A DNA stretch of 64,000 nucleotides from Planctomycetota bacterium (GCA_021413865.1 JAIOPN010000052.1:42652-106651); one strand, 5' to 3'; shown: positions 33,155 through 43,092, counted from the stretch's first letter. The notes: generated from the letters alone by a model not told the origin. A program made the numbers and translations.

Positions 33155-33907
33155 ATGCCCAACAACTACGAGAACCTCGGCATCCAGAGCTGGTGCTACC
33201 GCAACTTCAAAACGGTGCCCGCATTCATCGCGGAGCTGAAGAAAGCCGGCGTCGCCGCCACGGAAATCTGCGGCGTGCAGGTGGACTTTCCCGCGCCCGC
33301 GACCTTCGCCGGCGCGATCAAGCAGTTCAGGGACGCCGGCGTGGACATCCTCTCCATCGGCGTGCAGGGCATGCACGGAAATGTCGAACTCGAAACCAAC
33401 TATTTCGAGTTCCTCAAGCTCGCGGGTGCCAAACACATGAGCGTGAGCTTCTCGCCCGACGGCATGTGGGACGCGTTTCGGACCGCCGAGAAACTCGCGA
33501 AAAAATACGGCGTCCGCCTGGGCATCCACAACCACGGCGGCTACGACTGGTTGGGTAATCCCACCATGCTCGACTACATCTTCAAGCACACCGATGAGTC
33601 GATCGGCCTCTGCCTCGACACCGCGTGGGCAATCGACGCCAAGCAGAACCCCGTCGAGATGGCCGAGAAGTTCGCGTCACGCCTCACCGCCGTCCACGTC
33701 AAGGACTTCGTCTACAACCCGGCACGCGAGCCCAGAGACGTCGTCATCGGCAAGGGCAACCTCGACCTGCCCGGCCTGCTCAAGACGCTCAGGAAGAACG
33801 ACTTCAAGGGCGTGATGGTCATCGAATACGAGGGCGACGCCGACAACCCCGTGCCGGCGCTCAAGGAGTGCGTGAGCGAGTACCGCAACGTGCTGACGAA
33901 GATGTAA
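33155..33907 (+). CDS. Sugar phosphate isomerase/epimerase (AP endonuclease 2 fold)
   Basis: 250 residues. The TIM-barrel pattern is clear: GVAATEICGVQVDFP, LGIHNHGGYDWLG, IGLCLDTAWAIDAK, LTAVHVKDFVYNP and GVMVIEYEGDADNP, giving the Glu/Asp/His metal set and the final Glu. AAGGA lies upstream. Members act as isomerases or epimerases on sugars, or as inosose dehydratase; the exact reaction cannot be read from sequence. Confidence 0.88.
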   Translation: MPNNYENLGIQSWCYRNFKTVPAFIAELKKAGVAATEICGVQVDFPAPATFAGAIKQFRDAGVDILSIGVQGMHGNVELETNYFEFLKLAGAKHMSVSFSPDGMWDAFRTAEKLAKKYGVRLGIHNHGGYDWLGNPTMLDYIFKHTDESIGLCLDTAWAIDAKQNPVEMAEKFASRLTAVHVKDFVYNPAREPRDVVIGKGNLDLPGLLKTLRKNDFKGVMVIEYEGDADNPVPALKECVSEYRNVLTKM

Positions 33908-33913
33908 ACATCT

Positions 33914-34029
33914 TCCCATAGCCCCCGGCTCGGCCGGGGGGTTCCGCGAGTGATTCCCGGACGCCGGGCATGCGCCGCGTGGACGGTGATCCAACGAAGA
34001 ACCCCCCGGCCGAGCCGGGGGCTATGGGA
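33914..34029. repeat. Perfect 30-bp inverted repeat between convergent genes
   Basis: Positions 33914-33943 and 34000-34029 are exact reverse complements with a 56-nt loop. Each arm (CCCATAGCCCCCGGCTCGG..) can also fold on itself through CCCCCGGC/GCCGGGGG. The outer part equals the 749-934 element, but the inner part differs. It fills the gap between the isomerase and PhyH stops. Confidence 0.9.
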
Positions 34030-34036
34030 TGGAGCG

Positions 34037-34786
34037 TCAGACCCAGAGCAGGTGCCGGCGCGACGGCTCGACGAGCGGGCGGATGGTCCCCATGTACTGG
34101 TCATAGCCGGTCTGCTGGGCGTCGGAAAACTTCACCGGCGTGACGCCTCTCGCCTGGAACTGCGTGAAGATCACCTTGCGGTCGCTGGTGTCGGTGTTGA
34201 TGGAGCCCGAGTGGATGACACCCGTGGTGCCGACGCTGATCTGCCCGGCGCGGGCGAGCAGCGGCGTGGGCTGGGCGTAGCCGATCGCGGGCAGCTTATC
34301 GAGAGAGTGGGCGGCGACGGCGGCGGGCTGGTTGCCGAAATGCTCGGCGAGCTGGCGGTGGCTGCCGGCGCGGTACATCAGCGGGGCGCGGGTCGGCGTC
34401 ACGTCGGTGAGCCAGAACAGGATCGTGCAGAGGATGCCGCGCGGCGTCGAGTCCAGGTCGGCGGCGCTGAAGCGGATGTCGGCGTGCTCCCCCTCCAGCG
34501 CGGGTTGGGCCCCCTGCCGCGGCGCGGTCTTCCGCAACGCCACGGCCCGCAGCCCCACGTCGCTCGACCGGAGCATCTGTTTGGCGACGGCCTCCACGAA
34601 CGGGTGGAACATCAGGTGCAGCAACTCCACGTCGGTGAACTCCGTCCCGAGGAACCCCTCGACGCGCGACCCGAACGCACGGTCCGCCGCCGACGCGGCC
34701 GCCGAAATCTCCGCCGGCGTGAACGGCGTGTCGATCGTGACGAAGCCGTCGCGGTCCATCTGCGCCAATTGTTCCGGACTCATCAT
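34037..34786 (-). CDS. Phytanoyl-CoA dioxygenase-like (PhyH) protein
   Basis: 249 residues; of two adjacent ATGs (34786, 34783) the first lies 6 nt after GAGG. The opening MDRDGFVTIDTPFTPAEI is typical. EGEHADIRFSAADLDS holds the H-x-D ligands (His101, Asp103), MYRAGSHRQLAEHFG is the gate segment and GVIHSGSINTDTSDRKVIF the distal His and Arg. It is the second gene of a two-gene operon with the DMFase-beta-like protein (34-nt gap), implying that a common compound is processed by both. Confidence 0.8.
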   Translation of the reverse strand: MMSPEQLAQMDRDGFVTIDTPFTPAEISAAASAADRAFGSRVEGFLGTEFTDVELLHLMFHPFVEAVAKQMLRSSDVGLRAVALRKTAPRQGAQPALEGEHADIRFSAADLDSTPRGILCTILFWLTDVTPTRAPLMYRAGSHRQLAEHFGNQPAAVAAHSLDKLPAIGYAQPTPLLARAGQISVGTTGVIHSGSINTDTSDRKVIFTQFQARGVTPVKFSDAQQTGYDQYMGTIRPLVEPSRRHLLWV

Positions 34787-34820
34787 GGGATACCTCGCCG
34801 ATTCAAACCGAGCGTAACAG

Positions 34821-36455
34821 TCATTGCAGGAACCGCCGCACAACGTTGGCTGTGATGCGGCTGACCGCGTCATCGACCCAGAGCGACGCGACCCAATTAA
34901 TCGACCCCACCGAGAACACGGCCGACCCGGCGGCGGGGTCGGGCGCGTGGAACACGATTTCCGCGCCGCCCTCCTCCGGGTTCGTCCCCTTGGCGAGCAA
35001 TTCACAAGCGGCGGGCGAGTTGGCGCTGCGTTTGTCGGTCTCGTGGCCCGACGCGCCGCCGTGGCAGCGTTCGTTCTGGTTGGCGAGGCCGAAGAGGTCG
35101 CCGTTGCGCAGGCCGGTGCCGGCGAAGACCCAGTGCGAGGCGTCGATGACGCGGTACGGCGCGGCGGTCATGATGCCGCTGTCCGTGGTGACCACGCCCA
35201 GCAGGTTCGCCTCGGACTCGACGCTGCGCGCGAACCGGCTGTCGTACACCTTGCTCGGGTCGGCGGGGTCGGTGTGCGAGAGCGAGCCGGGCGAGCCAAG
35301 CAATTGCGTCTTGCAGCGCATCGCCCCATTGTCGAGGAACTCGATCTCACAGTTGAGGCCGTTGCCGCCCAGGTAGATCAGCCGCCCGCCGCGTTGGAAC
35401 ACCCACTCCTTCACGCGTTCGTACATTTTCCTGGACCAGTATTCCGGGTGCACCGAGATGGCCAGCGCCTTGTATTGATCGAGCGGGAGCCCGCCGGTGT
35501 GCAGGTGGTGGTCGGCGTAGAGGTCGTAGGCGAAGCGCTCGCGCTCGAGCCAGCCGAGGAAGCGCCACTCGGTGGGGGCGAGGCCGCACTGCATGCGCCC
35601 GCGAATCGGGTCGGTGATGTGCGTCTCGGGCGCGCTGAAGTTGTGCGGCTCGGGCCGATCAAAGGAGAGCGGCGGGTACGCTTCATCGGGGAACGTCCAC
35701 TCGTGGAACGCCCCCTTCTGGTAGCGGAGCATGTCCTGGCGGGCGTTGACGATCGGCTCGGGCGGCAGGCCGGCGGTGTTCACGTAGTTGCTGCGGCCGC
35801 CGAAGTTGTTGTAGGCGTTCCAACTGTTCGTCGAGGCGAGCACGGCCAGCTTCGCCGAGGGGGCCGCGGGCGCGACCACCCACGGGAACGCGAAAAACGC
35901 CCCCGACTCGGCCTCGGCGTGGAAGTAGTAGAGTCCCGAGCGCTCGGGGGCGACGGCGAGCTGCGTGTGGTGCGGGCTGCCGTGGCCGATCTTGTTCCAC
36001 ATCACGCCGGTCTGCGTATAGTCGCCGTCGGGGGTGATCTGCATCGTGGCGCGCGGTCCGTGCTCGTCGAACCAACCCAGCAGGCGGACCTGTTCTTTTT
36101 CGAGGCCGTAGCGCCAGAGCGTCAGGCGGTAGGGTTCGACGGAGTGCACGCGGAACTCGCCTCGCTCACCGGAGCGCGCCCAGCGCGGCCAGACGTAACC
36201 CATCAGTGCATCGGAGAGTAGACGGAACTGGTAAGGCTTGTGCGTTGCCGCCGGATCCACACGCATGGTCACGTTCTTGGGGCCGTAGCCGTCCCGCGCA
36301 AGTGTGACGTGATACTCCCCCGGCTCGAGGTCGGCGTGCACCGCGCCGCGCGGCCCTGAGCGCACGAGGCAGGCCGTCACGCCGCCGCGCTGGAACTCCA
36401 GCGCCGCGTCGGCGACCGCCATGTACCGCTCGTTGCTGACGTAACCGATGAGCAT
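34821..36455 (-). CDS. N,N-dimethylformamidase-beta-like protein
   Basis: 544 residues from MLIGYVSNERYMAVADAALE. The first part is a beta-sandwich (residues 1-150). The bulk follows the DmfA2-like C-terminal pattern: KLAVLASTNSWNAYNNFGGR with the NAYN block, RFAYDLYADHHLHTGGLPLD, ALAISVHPEYWSRKMYERVK and RLIYLGGNGLNCEI, a Rossmann-like glutamine-amidotransferase fold. Known DMFase uses a tyrosine- and glutamate-bound iron; a Tyr-rich stretch is present but ligands cannot be assigned. A role in hydrolysing an amide or as a binding protein is possible. It precedes the PhyH gene at 34037. Confidence 0.7.
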   Translation of the reverse strand: MLIGYVSNERYMAVADAALEFQRGGVTACLVRSGPRGAVHADLEPGEYHVTLARDGYGPKNVTMRVDPAATHKPYQFRLLSDALMGYVWPRWARSGERGEFRVHSVEPYRLTLWRYGLEKEQVRLLGWFDEHGPRATMQITPDGDYTQTGVMWNKIGHGSPHHTQLAVAPERSGLYYFHAEAESGAFFAFPWVVAPAAPSAKLAVLASTNSWNAYNNFGGRSNYVNTAGLPPEPIVNARQDMLRYQKGAFHEWTFPDEAYPPLSFDRPEPHNFSAPETHITDPIRGRMQCGLAPTEWRFLGWLERERFAYDLYADHHLHTGGLPLDQYKALAISVHPEYWSRKMYERVKEWVFQRGGRLIYLGGNGLNCEIEFLDNGAMRCKTQLLGSPGSLSHTDPADPSKVYDSRFARSVESEANLLGVVTTDSGIMTAAPYRVIDASHWVFAGTGLRNGDLFGLANQNERCHGGASGHETDKRSANSPAACELLAKGTNPEEGGAEIVFHAPDPAAGSAVFSVGSINWVASLWVDDAVSRITANVVRRFLQ

Positions 36456-36509
36456 GGGTGTGCAGTGTACCGCGTCTCGTTCGCCCACCGGGAGAGGGAG
36501 AAGAGCCGC

Positions 36510-37349
36510 TCACAAAAACGCACGGACGCCCTCCGCCAGCAGCCGGACGCGCTCCATCGCCTGGTCCCTCGAAAACTGCGGCAGCGACGGCGTGCGATTG
36601 GCGTCGTACAGCACCACCCGGCCATCAACGATCGCGTAATCGAACTTGCCGAAATCAAAACCCAGCTCGCGTCTCATCCGCCGCAGCTCCTCGGGCACCT
36701 GGGGCACCGGCTCGCGGCGGACGACGGTGTGCGACTTGATGATCCGCTCGTGCGAGTAGGAAACCGAGTTCGCTTCCCTGTCGCCGAAAAACATCCAGGT
36801 GCGCAGGCAGTAGAACTCGCCGCTCCGCTCGGGCAGGAACCGCTCGACCACCAAGGCAGGGTTGTGCCAGACGATGCGCGGCACGTCATTGGGCGAATCG
36901 AAGATCGGATAGTCCGACATCCCCAGGCTCGACCGCCAGCCCCACGGCAGCAGGTTACGCAGCGTGGCGAGCCGTTTGCGGATCCGCGACCTCTTGGCGG
37001 CGAGCCGCGCCTCCATCAGGCCGCCGTGGTTCAGGTTCGTCTTGACGATGACCGGCCCGCCGTAGCCGTCGCGGCGGCGCACGAGGTTGGTGCTGATGCG
37101 GCGCTTGGAGATATCGACGACCGCCGCATTGATCGTCTTGGGGTAGTGCCGCATGAATGCCAGGTGCGCCGCGCTCACCGACGTCATATCGACGTGCAGG
37201 ATCGCCAGGTCCGCCTCGATCACTGGACCCGCGCCGTGCTGTACAGTGACGCGCAGGCCCTGCTGCCGCCAAACCTCGGCGATCTCATAAAGAAAGTACC
37301 CGGGCTTGAACGCCCCGCCCTCGTGGATGAGGATGACGATGTGGGACAC
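36510..37349 (-). CDS. ATP-grasp-like protein
   Basis: 279 residues from a GTG at 37349 with GGAGG 8 nt upstream; an ATG at 37385 lacks a good site. VSHIVILIHEGGAFKPGYFL opens a Rossmann-like domain. The later PVIVKTNLNHGG and NPALVVERFLPERSGEFYCL fit the ATP-binding sheet of ATP-grasp ligases, and FDYAIVDGRVVLYDANRTPS carries the typical D...N metal motif at the end. Members join a carboxylate with an amine; the substrate is unknown. It diverges from the methyltransferase-like gene. Confidence 0.6.
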   Translation of the reverse strand: MSHIVILIHEGGAFKPGYFLYEIAEVWRQQGLRVTVQHGAGPVIEADLAILHVDMTSVSAAHLAFMRHYPKTINAAVVDISKRRISTNLVRRRDGYGGPVIVKTNLNHGGLMEARLAAKRSRIRKRLATLRNLLPWGWRSSLGMSDYPIFDSPNDVPRIVWHNPALVVERFLPERSGEFYCLRTWMFFGDREANSVSYSHERIIKSHTVVRREPVPQVPEELRRMRRELGFDFGKFDYAIVDGRVVLYDANRTPSLPQFSRDQAMERVRLLAEGVRAFL

Positions 37350-37466
37350 CACGCGGGCCTCCAGACGCAGACCCCCCGGAAACACGATCGCTCATCAAGC
37401 GGCGCCACTGTAGCCGCACCCGATCACGCACACCATATGATTGCGGTGATCGCGTAGAGCCCCCGT

Positions 37467-38297
37467 ATGGAACAACAACCCAAGAGCGCGTACTGGAACT
37501 ACGTCGCGCGGCACTGGTATCTCTGGACGCCGCCGCTGCGGCCCTGCGCCGCCGACGTGCGCGTCACGGAAGAGGCCGTCCGCACCCACGCGGGCGGCGC
37601 GACATCCCGGGCGGTGCTCTGGGGCGTCACGCCCGAGATCGCCAACATGGCCTGGCCGGCGGGTATGGAACTCACTGCGGTGGACCGGGTGCAGGAGATG
37701 ATCGATCACGTCTGGCCGGGCGATATCGCCGGCCGCCGCGCCGCCGTGTGCGGGGATTGGCTCGAATACCCCGCTGACCACGGGGGCTACCGCGCCGTCG
37801 TCGGCGACGGCGTCTTCAGCCTCATGGACTACCCCGACGGCCACCGCCTCCTGGCCGCCAAGGCGCACGCCCTGCTCGACGCGGGCGGGGTTCTCGTCGT
37901 GCGGCTCTTCGCGCAGGGAGCAAAACGCGAAACACCCGCGGCCGTGCTCGATGACCTCCGCGCCGGCCGGATCGGGAGTTTCCACATCTTCAAGTTCCGC
38001 CTCGCCATGGCGCTGCAGCGCAGTGCCCAAGCAGGCGTGCGCATGGGTGACATCTTCGAGGCGTGGGTCCGGGCAGAGATCGACCCCGACGCGCTGGCCG
38101 CCTCCACCGGCTGGAGCCGCGAGGTCATCGCCACCATCGATCACTACCGCGACAAGGACTCTCGCCTGATCTTCCCGACGCCCGGCGAGTTCCACGCGGT
38201 CGTGGGTGAAACCTTCGACAGGTTGGATTGCCGGTTCCCGACGTATGAGATGGGCGACCGTTGCCCGACGGTGTACTACCGGAAACGGGAGGGGTGA
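37467..38297 (+). CDS. SAM-dependent methyltransferase-like protein
   Basis: 276 residues. VLWGVTPEIANMAWPAGMEL stands in the place of the class I motif I, with ELTAVDRVQEMIDHVWPG (acidic end of strand 2), ADHGGYRAVVGDGVFSLMDY (motif post-II) and LLDAGGVLVVRLFAQ (strand 5). The glycine loop is WGVTPEI rather than E/DxGxGxG, so cofactor binding may be altered. No substrate clue is visible. Confidence 0.65.
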   Translation: MEQQPKSAYWNYVARHWYLWTPPLRPCAADVRVTEEAVRTHAGGATSRAVLWGVTPEIANMAWPAGMELTAVDRVQEMIDHVWPGDIAGRRAAVCGDWLEYPADHGGYRAVVGDGVFSLMDYPDGHRLLAAKAHALLDAGGVLVVRLFAQGAKRETPAAVLDDLRAGRIGSFHIFKFRLAMALQRSAQAGVRMGDIFEAWVRAEIDPDALAASTGWSREVIATIDHYRDKDSRLIFPTPGEFHAVVGETFDRLDCRFPTYEMGDRCPTVYYRKREG

Positions 38298-38341
38298 AGC
38301 ACGGAGAACGCTAAGCCGCGAGGGCTAAATGAGGATGTGGG

Positions 38342-41188
38342 TCACTTGGGTGTCGCGGGCTTGGGCGGCGTGCGGTCGAGTTCGATGCGGGCCCGCAGGC
38401 CGTTGTTCTCGAAGGTCAGGCCCATGTCGCTCTGCTCGAACGCGGCGATCGGCAGAGCCGCGGCGGGGCCGTCCTTGGGCTGGCCCGGGTGGCCATACAC
38501 GGTGGACTCCATCGTCTGCCACGCGTCGTTCCAGGCATAAGTTCCGCCGCCGGGGCAGACGAGTCGCGTCAGCCAGAACTTCTCGTGCAGCGCGACAGGG
38601 TCCTGCCCGGGGTAGCGGCGGTGCCACTCATTAAGGATCGGGATGTTGGACCACGCGGCCGTGCGCATGGCCTCCTGATACCCCTCCCCCGCCATGCCGC
38701 TCAACAGGTTGATGCCGTTGCCGTTGACGCGGAAGCAGAGCTGCGAGCCGAGCCACGGCTTGGCGACCGGCGGGGCCTGAACGGCGGCGGCTTGAGTCGC
38801 CGCGACGGCCGGAGCACCGGGCTTGGCGAGGGCGGCGCGGGCCGCACGGCGGTCCAGCGCACGCTTGATCAACTCCTCGCTGGGCGAAAGGAGCAGCGCG
38901 TCGGCGCTCGCGGCGTAATAGATCGCCAGCCGATTTTCGCCGGGCCGCGCCTCGCCGGCCTGGCTCACCTTCACGTAGGGCTGCTCGTTGTGCTTGAGCG
39001 TCTCCCACACCGTCATGCCCGGGCTGGTCTGCTCGACCCACCCGCGCAGCGCGGTGAGGAAGGCGGTGAGCTTGAAGCCATCGGCGACCTCCGCCCGGAA
39101 CGCGACCGGCAGGCGGTGCAACTGCTGCTCGATGAAACCCGAGCGCTTCTCCGGCGGAAGCTTGGCCGCTTCCTGCCAGAGCGGGCCTTCATCGACATAG
39201 ATCGCAATCGACTGGCCGAGCCACCCCAGCGGGTCGATATTGATGCCCGGCGCCGCGGTGACGGCGAACATGCCCCCGCGCTGCGCCATCCGTGACTTGG
39301 CGTCGATCGCCATCACCGCGTGGAGCAGGTCCGGGTGCGGGTCGCCCGCGGTCGGCGCTATCGTCGCACCCTTGGTCAGCTCGATGAACTCCCGGTACTC
39401 GGTGGAGGCGATCAGCGGCGTGACGGTCAGGTCGGCCGCCAGCTTGTTTGTCTTGACGCTCAGCCGCAGCGCGATCGGGTCGAAAGACTGCCGCCAGTTC
39501 TGCTGGTACGTGTCGCGCCAGCGCTGGTAGCTCTCGGCCTCGGCCTTGGTCACCTTCGCAAGATCAAGCTCGCTGATCGGCGTCTGGAAACCCATCGATC
39601 CATAGATCGATGAACGCACGCCGCCGGGCGCCAGACTCACGTCCCCGAGGTCCACCGCCGAGCCCGCCGCGTCAACATGAATGGCGGGCGGTGCGTCTTT
39701 CGCCAACACGTCGAGCTGCCGCGCCTGGAGTTCGGCCAGCGCCGCCAGCGCTACCGTGCGCCGGGCCGAACCGATGCGCCACCGCGGGCCGCACCAGCGG
39801 CGGATGGCGGCGTCGCTCAGCACGATCAGGGCCGACTCCTCGTTGTCCGCGCGGGGGTAACGGTTGCGGAAAAAGACGTATTCCGGGGCCGTCGCCAGGG
39901 AGGGCGATCCGTTCCTGGAGACATTCACCAGCCGTTCGAGCTGCGCGAGCGAGTTCGTCACCACGACCGCGTTGCCGAGCGTGGCGACGTAGCTGCTCAC
40001 CGCGCGGTCTGGCGACCTGGCGCCGACGTACTTCACGCCCGAAAGCTCCGCTTTGACAAACTCGGTTGAGGGGGATTGGGAGGCGAGGGTGATCTGCGCC
40101 ACGAGGAGCGTCTGGAGCGCAGCGGGGTTCGCGGCCTCGAAGAGCACGGCCACGTCGGTGCCGGTGAGGTAATAAGGATCGGAGCCGGTCAGCGCGACGC
40201 TCTTGATCAGCTCCGGGCCGAGCAGGCGGCCCAGCGTGCTCATCGACAGGCCGAGCTGCCGCTCGTACCGCTTCACGAGGTGCGTCTCCTCGGCGAGCGG
40301 CAGCGCGAGGTGGAGCCCGGGCGTGCCCCCGGCACCCGCCTCGTCGGCGATGGCCATCGCCGACGCGAACGACGGGAAGAAAACGGCGTGCTGATCCACC
40401 GGCACGAGCGACGCCAGCGGGTCGAACTCCGGCTTGGCGCCCTTGAGCAGCGCGGCCCAGTCCATTTCCTGCACGGTGATGCCCGTGAGGGAGTTGGTAT
40501 CAACCAAGGGATCGGCGGGCTGCGTTGAGGGCCGGGTCGCGGGGCGGACCAGCAGCGCGCGGTCGAGCTGCAGGTTTTCGCTGACCGCCCTGCCGCCGCT
40601 GAAGAGGTCGTAGAGGTCTTCGGGGTCGTCCATGCGCGGGCGACGCATGCCGCCGGCCGCCGCGGGTGATTCGCCGTGTCCCGACAGTTCCCGCGCAGCC
40701 TCGTTGGCCTGGTGACGGAACCACGCCGCGCCGGCGTAGCCTCGACCGCTCAGCTCGCGGTAGTGCTCAAGCTTGTGGGTCAGAAAAATCTGTTTCGCCT
40801 CCGCCGCGGCACGGCCGGCGGGGATGGTGAACTTCAGGATGACCGCGCCGGACGATCGCCCTGGAAAAAAGAGTCTGCCGGTAACGTCCTTCCCCGCCGG
40901 GGCGCGGGCTGTCAGCGTCCCCGTGACCGCGGCATCCGGGTTCCAGTTCGCCTGTGCCATCGCCGAGTCAACGTAGGCCTCGCCCTCGCCGTCGAGCACG
41001 GTGTAGCACGCCGAGCCACCCATCATCGACCAGCGGGCGCGGTTCTCCGGCTCGCCCGCCGGCCGGGTCTCGACCACGGTCATTTCCGATTGATTCAGCA
41101 CCACGGAGAAGTAGGCGTCCTCCGCCCATGCCGGGGCCGAAACCAGAACGATCACCCATGCCGCGAGCCAGCGATACCGCGTGGACAT
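38342..41188 (-). CDS. Large secreted protein, unknown function
   Basis: 948 residues. MSTRYRWLAAWVIVLVSAPA is a signal peptide with cleavage near AWA-ED. The protein has an N-terminal beta domain (about 25-170), a linker rich in Ser/Arg, and two long alpha/beta regions, for example LASLVPVDQHAVFFPSFASA and IYGSMGFQTPISELDLAKVT. The repeated 'value at fixed intervals' pattern recalls DUF3352-like proteins, but identity was not established. AAGGGG lies before the ATG. Copy C of the composite palindrome separates it from the DUF4139 gene. Confidence 0.7.
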   Translation of the reverse strand: MSTRYRWLAAWVIVLVSAPAWAEDAYFSVVLNQSEMTVVETRPAGEPENRARWSMMGGSACYTVLDGEGEAYVDSAMAQANWNPDAAVTGTLTARAPAGKDVTGRLFFPGRSSGAVILKFTIPAGRAAAEAKQIFLTHKLEHYRELSGRGYAGAAWFRHQANEAARELSGHGESPAAAGGMRRPRMDDPEDLYDLFSGGRAVSENLQLDRALLVRPATRPSTQPADPLVDTNSLTGITVQEMDWAALLKGAKPEFDPLASLVPVDQHAVFFPSFASAMAIADEAGAGGTPGLHLALPLAEETHLVKRYERQLGLSMSTLGRLLGPELIKSVALTGSDPYYLTGTDVAVLFEAANPAALQTLLVAQITLASQSPSTEFVKAELSGVKYVGARSPDRAVSSYVATLGNAVVVTNSLAQLERLVNVSRNGSPSLATAPEYVFFRNRYPRADNEESALIVLSDAAIRRWCGPRWRIGSARRTVALAALAELQARQLDVLAKDAPPAIHVDAAGSAVDLGDVSLAPGGVRSSIYGSMGFQTPISELDLAKVTKAEAESYQRWRDTYQQNWRQSFDPIALRLSVKTNKLAADLTVTPLIASTEYREFIELTKGATIAPTAGDPHPDLLHAVMAIDAKSRMAQRGGMFAVTAAPGINIDPLGWLGQSIAIYVDEGPLWQEAAKLPPEKRSGFIEQQLHRLPVAFRAEVADGFKLTAFLTALRGWVEQTSPGMTVWETLKHNEQPYVKVSQAGEARPGENRLAIYYAASADALLLSPSEELIKRALDRRAARAALAKPGAPAVAATQAAAVQAPPVAKPWLGSQLCFRVNGNGINLLSGMAGEGYQEAMRTAAWSNIPILNEWHRRYPGQDPVALHEKFWLTRLVCPGGGTYAWNDAWQTMESTVYGHPGQPKDGPAAALPIAAFEQSDMGLTFENNGLRARIELDRTPPKPATPK

Positions 41189-41268
41189 GACGCGCCCCTT
41201 TTTTATGACGTGATATGGATGATGCTAACGACGGGCCGGGCGGGGCGATAGTCCGCGACTGTTTCTTC

Positions 41269-41414
41269 CCTCCCTCTGCCTCCGGGAGAGGGCCGGGGTG
41301 AGGGGACATATGGACGGATGAATCGTGCGGTCGCGCGAACGTAGAACCCATCCGGCCGGTGATCCCCTCACCCGTCGGCGAAGACGCCACCACCCTCTCC
41401 CGGGGGGAGAGGGG
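41269..41414. repeat. Composite palindromic element, copy C
   Basis: Same arms and right-arm hairpin (GGCG-AAGA-CGCC) as copies A and B, with a more diverged core. It lies between two minus-strand genes, from 10 nt past the DUF4139 stop to 80 nt before the next ATG, so it would be transcribed if the genes form an operon. Confidence 0.88.
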
Positions 41415-41424
41415 ACGCGTCCGG

Positions 41425-42876
41425 CTACGGGTTCACGTCCGCCTTCTGCAATGTGACGTTGTTCTGCTTCGCGTTACGCCCCTGCGAAGTAACCACCTCG
41501 TGCAGGAGATCGACGCGTTTGCCCGCATCGACCGTCGTTGTGAACTCGACGGTGCGGAAGTCGAACAGCTTGATGCCGGGGATCGTGCTGCGGTAAGCGA
41601 CGTGGCCGTCGTAACTCCGCCGCACCTCGACCTCGATCGGCTTGGCGGTGTAGTTGCGGACGCGCTGCGTGAAGACGGCGTGCTCGTCCCAGCCGGCGAC
41701 GCTGGAGTTCACCTCGATCTCAGCCGGGCCGCCGACCTGCTTGAAGACGTTCATGCCGTTGATCTGCATCCAGATGTTGTCGCGGGAAGCGCGGAGTTGG
41801 ATCAGCTCGAAAATAACCTCAGGGTCGGTCCCCATATTGACCTCGATCTTGTCGCCGATGGGGATGTATCGGGATTCATATTCCGCCAGAAAGCTCAACC
41901 CGTCGCGGCCGTTGTCGCGAAAGATTCGGACCATACCGTCCGGTAGCGGGGTCGTGCCGAGTTTGGATTTCACGTCGTTCGTGATGATGTACATACGGAC
42001 GAGCTCATCCCCATACTCTTCCTCTCGATAGCGGTACTGCACCTTGAAGGGAACATCGACCGCTTCAAAGGATCGCATACGCTTGGACCATCCGTTGGGG
42101 ATCGTCTCGGTACGCTCGACGGTGTAGATGAAGTATTCGCTCAGGCCTTCCTTGATGATCACTGGGGTTGATGATTCACCGCCCGAACCTCCACTGCCGC
42201 CGCCGACAAATAGACTGCGTCCCGATGCCCCTTCCTTATCAAAAATCGACTTGGACGCGTCGCGTTTCAACTCATGCTTCCGGTCCTCGTTAAGGCCTTC
42301 GACCTTCTCGGGCGTTATCTGCGCCAACGCCGCGATCTTCTCGACGAGGTTGATCGTGCCGACGACGAGGCGGACCTGGGCGTTCTCGTAATCTTCTCCC
42401 GAGTTGTTGATCACGCGGACGAAGTTCTCCAGCTTCATCGTTGTTTCGTCCGCCGAGGCGATGCCGACGTAATCCGCCCGCCACGAGATGCCGCTGGTGA
42501 AGTAGGTGATCTCGATGGTCGCGTCGCCGTCGATCTCGCTCTGCACGTTCCAATACAACATCTGCGGCTTGTCGTGCGGGAAGGTGGTGTCGAGGACTTC
42601 GAGCTTGTCGGGGTTGGTGATGAAACGCAGCTCGACGCTGGTGGGGTCGATCAGCGTGTTGGCCCAGGAGAACTGGAGCGGGTTGACCCCCTTCTTGAAG
42701 CTGACGATGCGAGTCTCGCGCACCAGCGTGAGGTCCTCGGAGTTGTAGATGGTGAGCTGCACCGTCGCGCGGTTGGGCACGGTGGAGAGGTCGATGTTTT
42801 TGGCGGATGAAATCGAGGCGGTCAGCAGCAGGACCAGCACCGCGAGCAGAAAAGCGTGTCGGGTGATGGCGTTCAT
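41425..42876 (-). CDS. Secreted DUF4139-domain protein
   Basis: 483 residues. The signal peptide is LLAVLVLLLTASISSA. The mature part begins RATVQLTIYNSEDLTLVRET, typical of the N-terminal strand of DUF4139-like proteins, then VQSEIDGDATIEITYFTSGI with SWRADYVGI, the hallmark 'W.A.Y' block. A Gly/Ser loop (VGGGSGGSGG) separates it from a C-terminal beta-rich half ending AKPIEVEVRRSYDG and FDFRTVEFTTTVDAGKR. These proteins are periplasmic or surface exposed; their role is unknown. Confidence 0.8.
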   Translation of the reverse strand: MNAITRHAFLLAVLVLLLTASISSAKNIDLSTVPNRATVQLTIYNSEDLTLVRETRIVSFKKGVNPLQFSWANTLIDPTSVELRFITNPDKLEVLDTTFPHDKPQMLYWNVQSEIDGDATIEITYFTSGISWRADYVGIASADETTMKLENFVRVINNSGEDYENAQVRLVVGTINLVEKIAALAQITPEKVEGLNEDRKHELKRDASKSIFDKEGASGRSLFVGGGSGGSGGESSTPVIIKEGLSEYFIYTVERTETIPNGWSKRMRSFEAVDVPFKVQYRYREEEYGDELVRMYIITNDVKSKLGTTPLPDGMVRIFRDNGRDGLSFLAEYESRYIPIGDKIEVNMGTDPEVIFELIQLRASRDNIWMQINGMNVFKQVGGPAEIEVNSSVAGWDEHAVFTQRVRNYTAKPIEVEVRRSYDGHVAYRSTIPGIKLFDFRTVEFTTTVDAGKRVDLLHEVVTSQGRNAKQNNVTLQKADVNP

Positions 42877-43092
42877 GGGGTGATCCGTGGCGCGTACTCT
42901 CTGGATTCAGACCCGGCCAGACGCTAAGCCGCAAGCGGCGATGGGTGGGATGCCCGCCCCACCGAACATACAAAGGATACACAGCCGCCCCCGGAACGTC
43001 GGCTGGGCGGCCCGCCCCGTCACCCGGGGTTCGACGCATGGGGGGAGCGGGGGTTCCCGGGGGAGGGGGTATTTTTCATGCGGTTGGAACGG

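Noticed and set aside
41269..41414. CRISPR-like repetition
   Set aside because: The repeats are inverted, widely spaced and without regular spacers; no cas gene is near.
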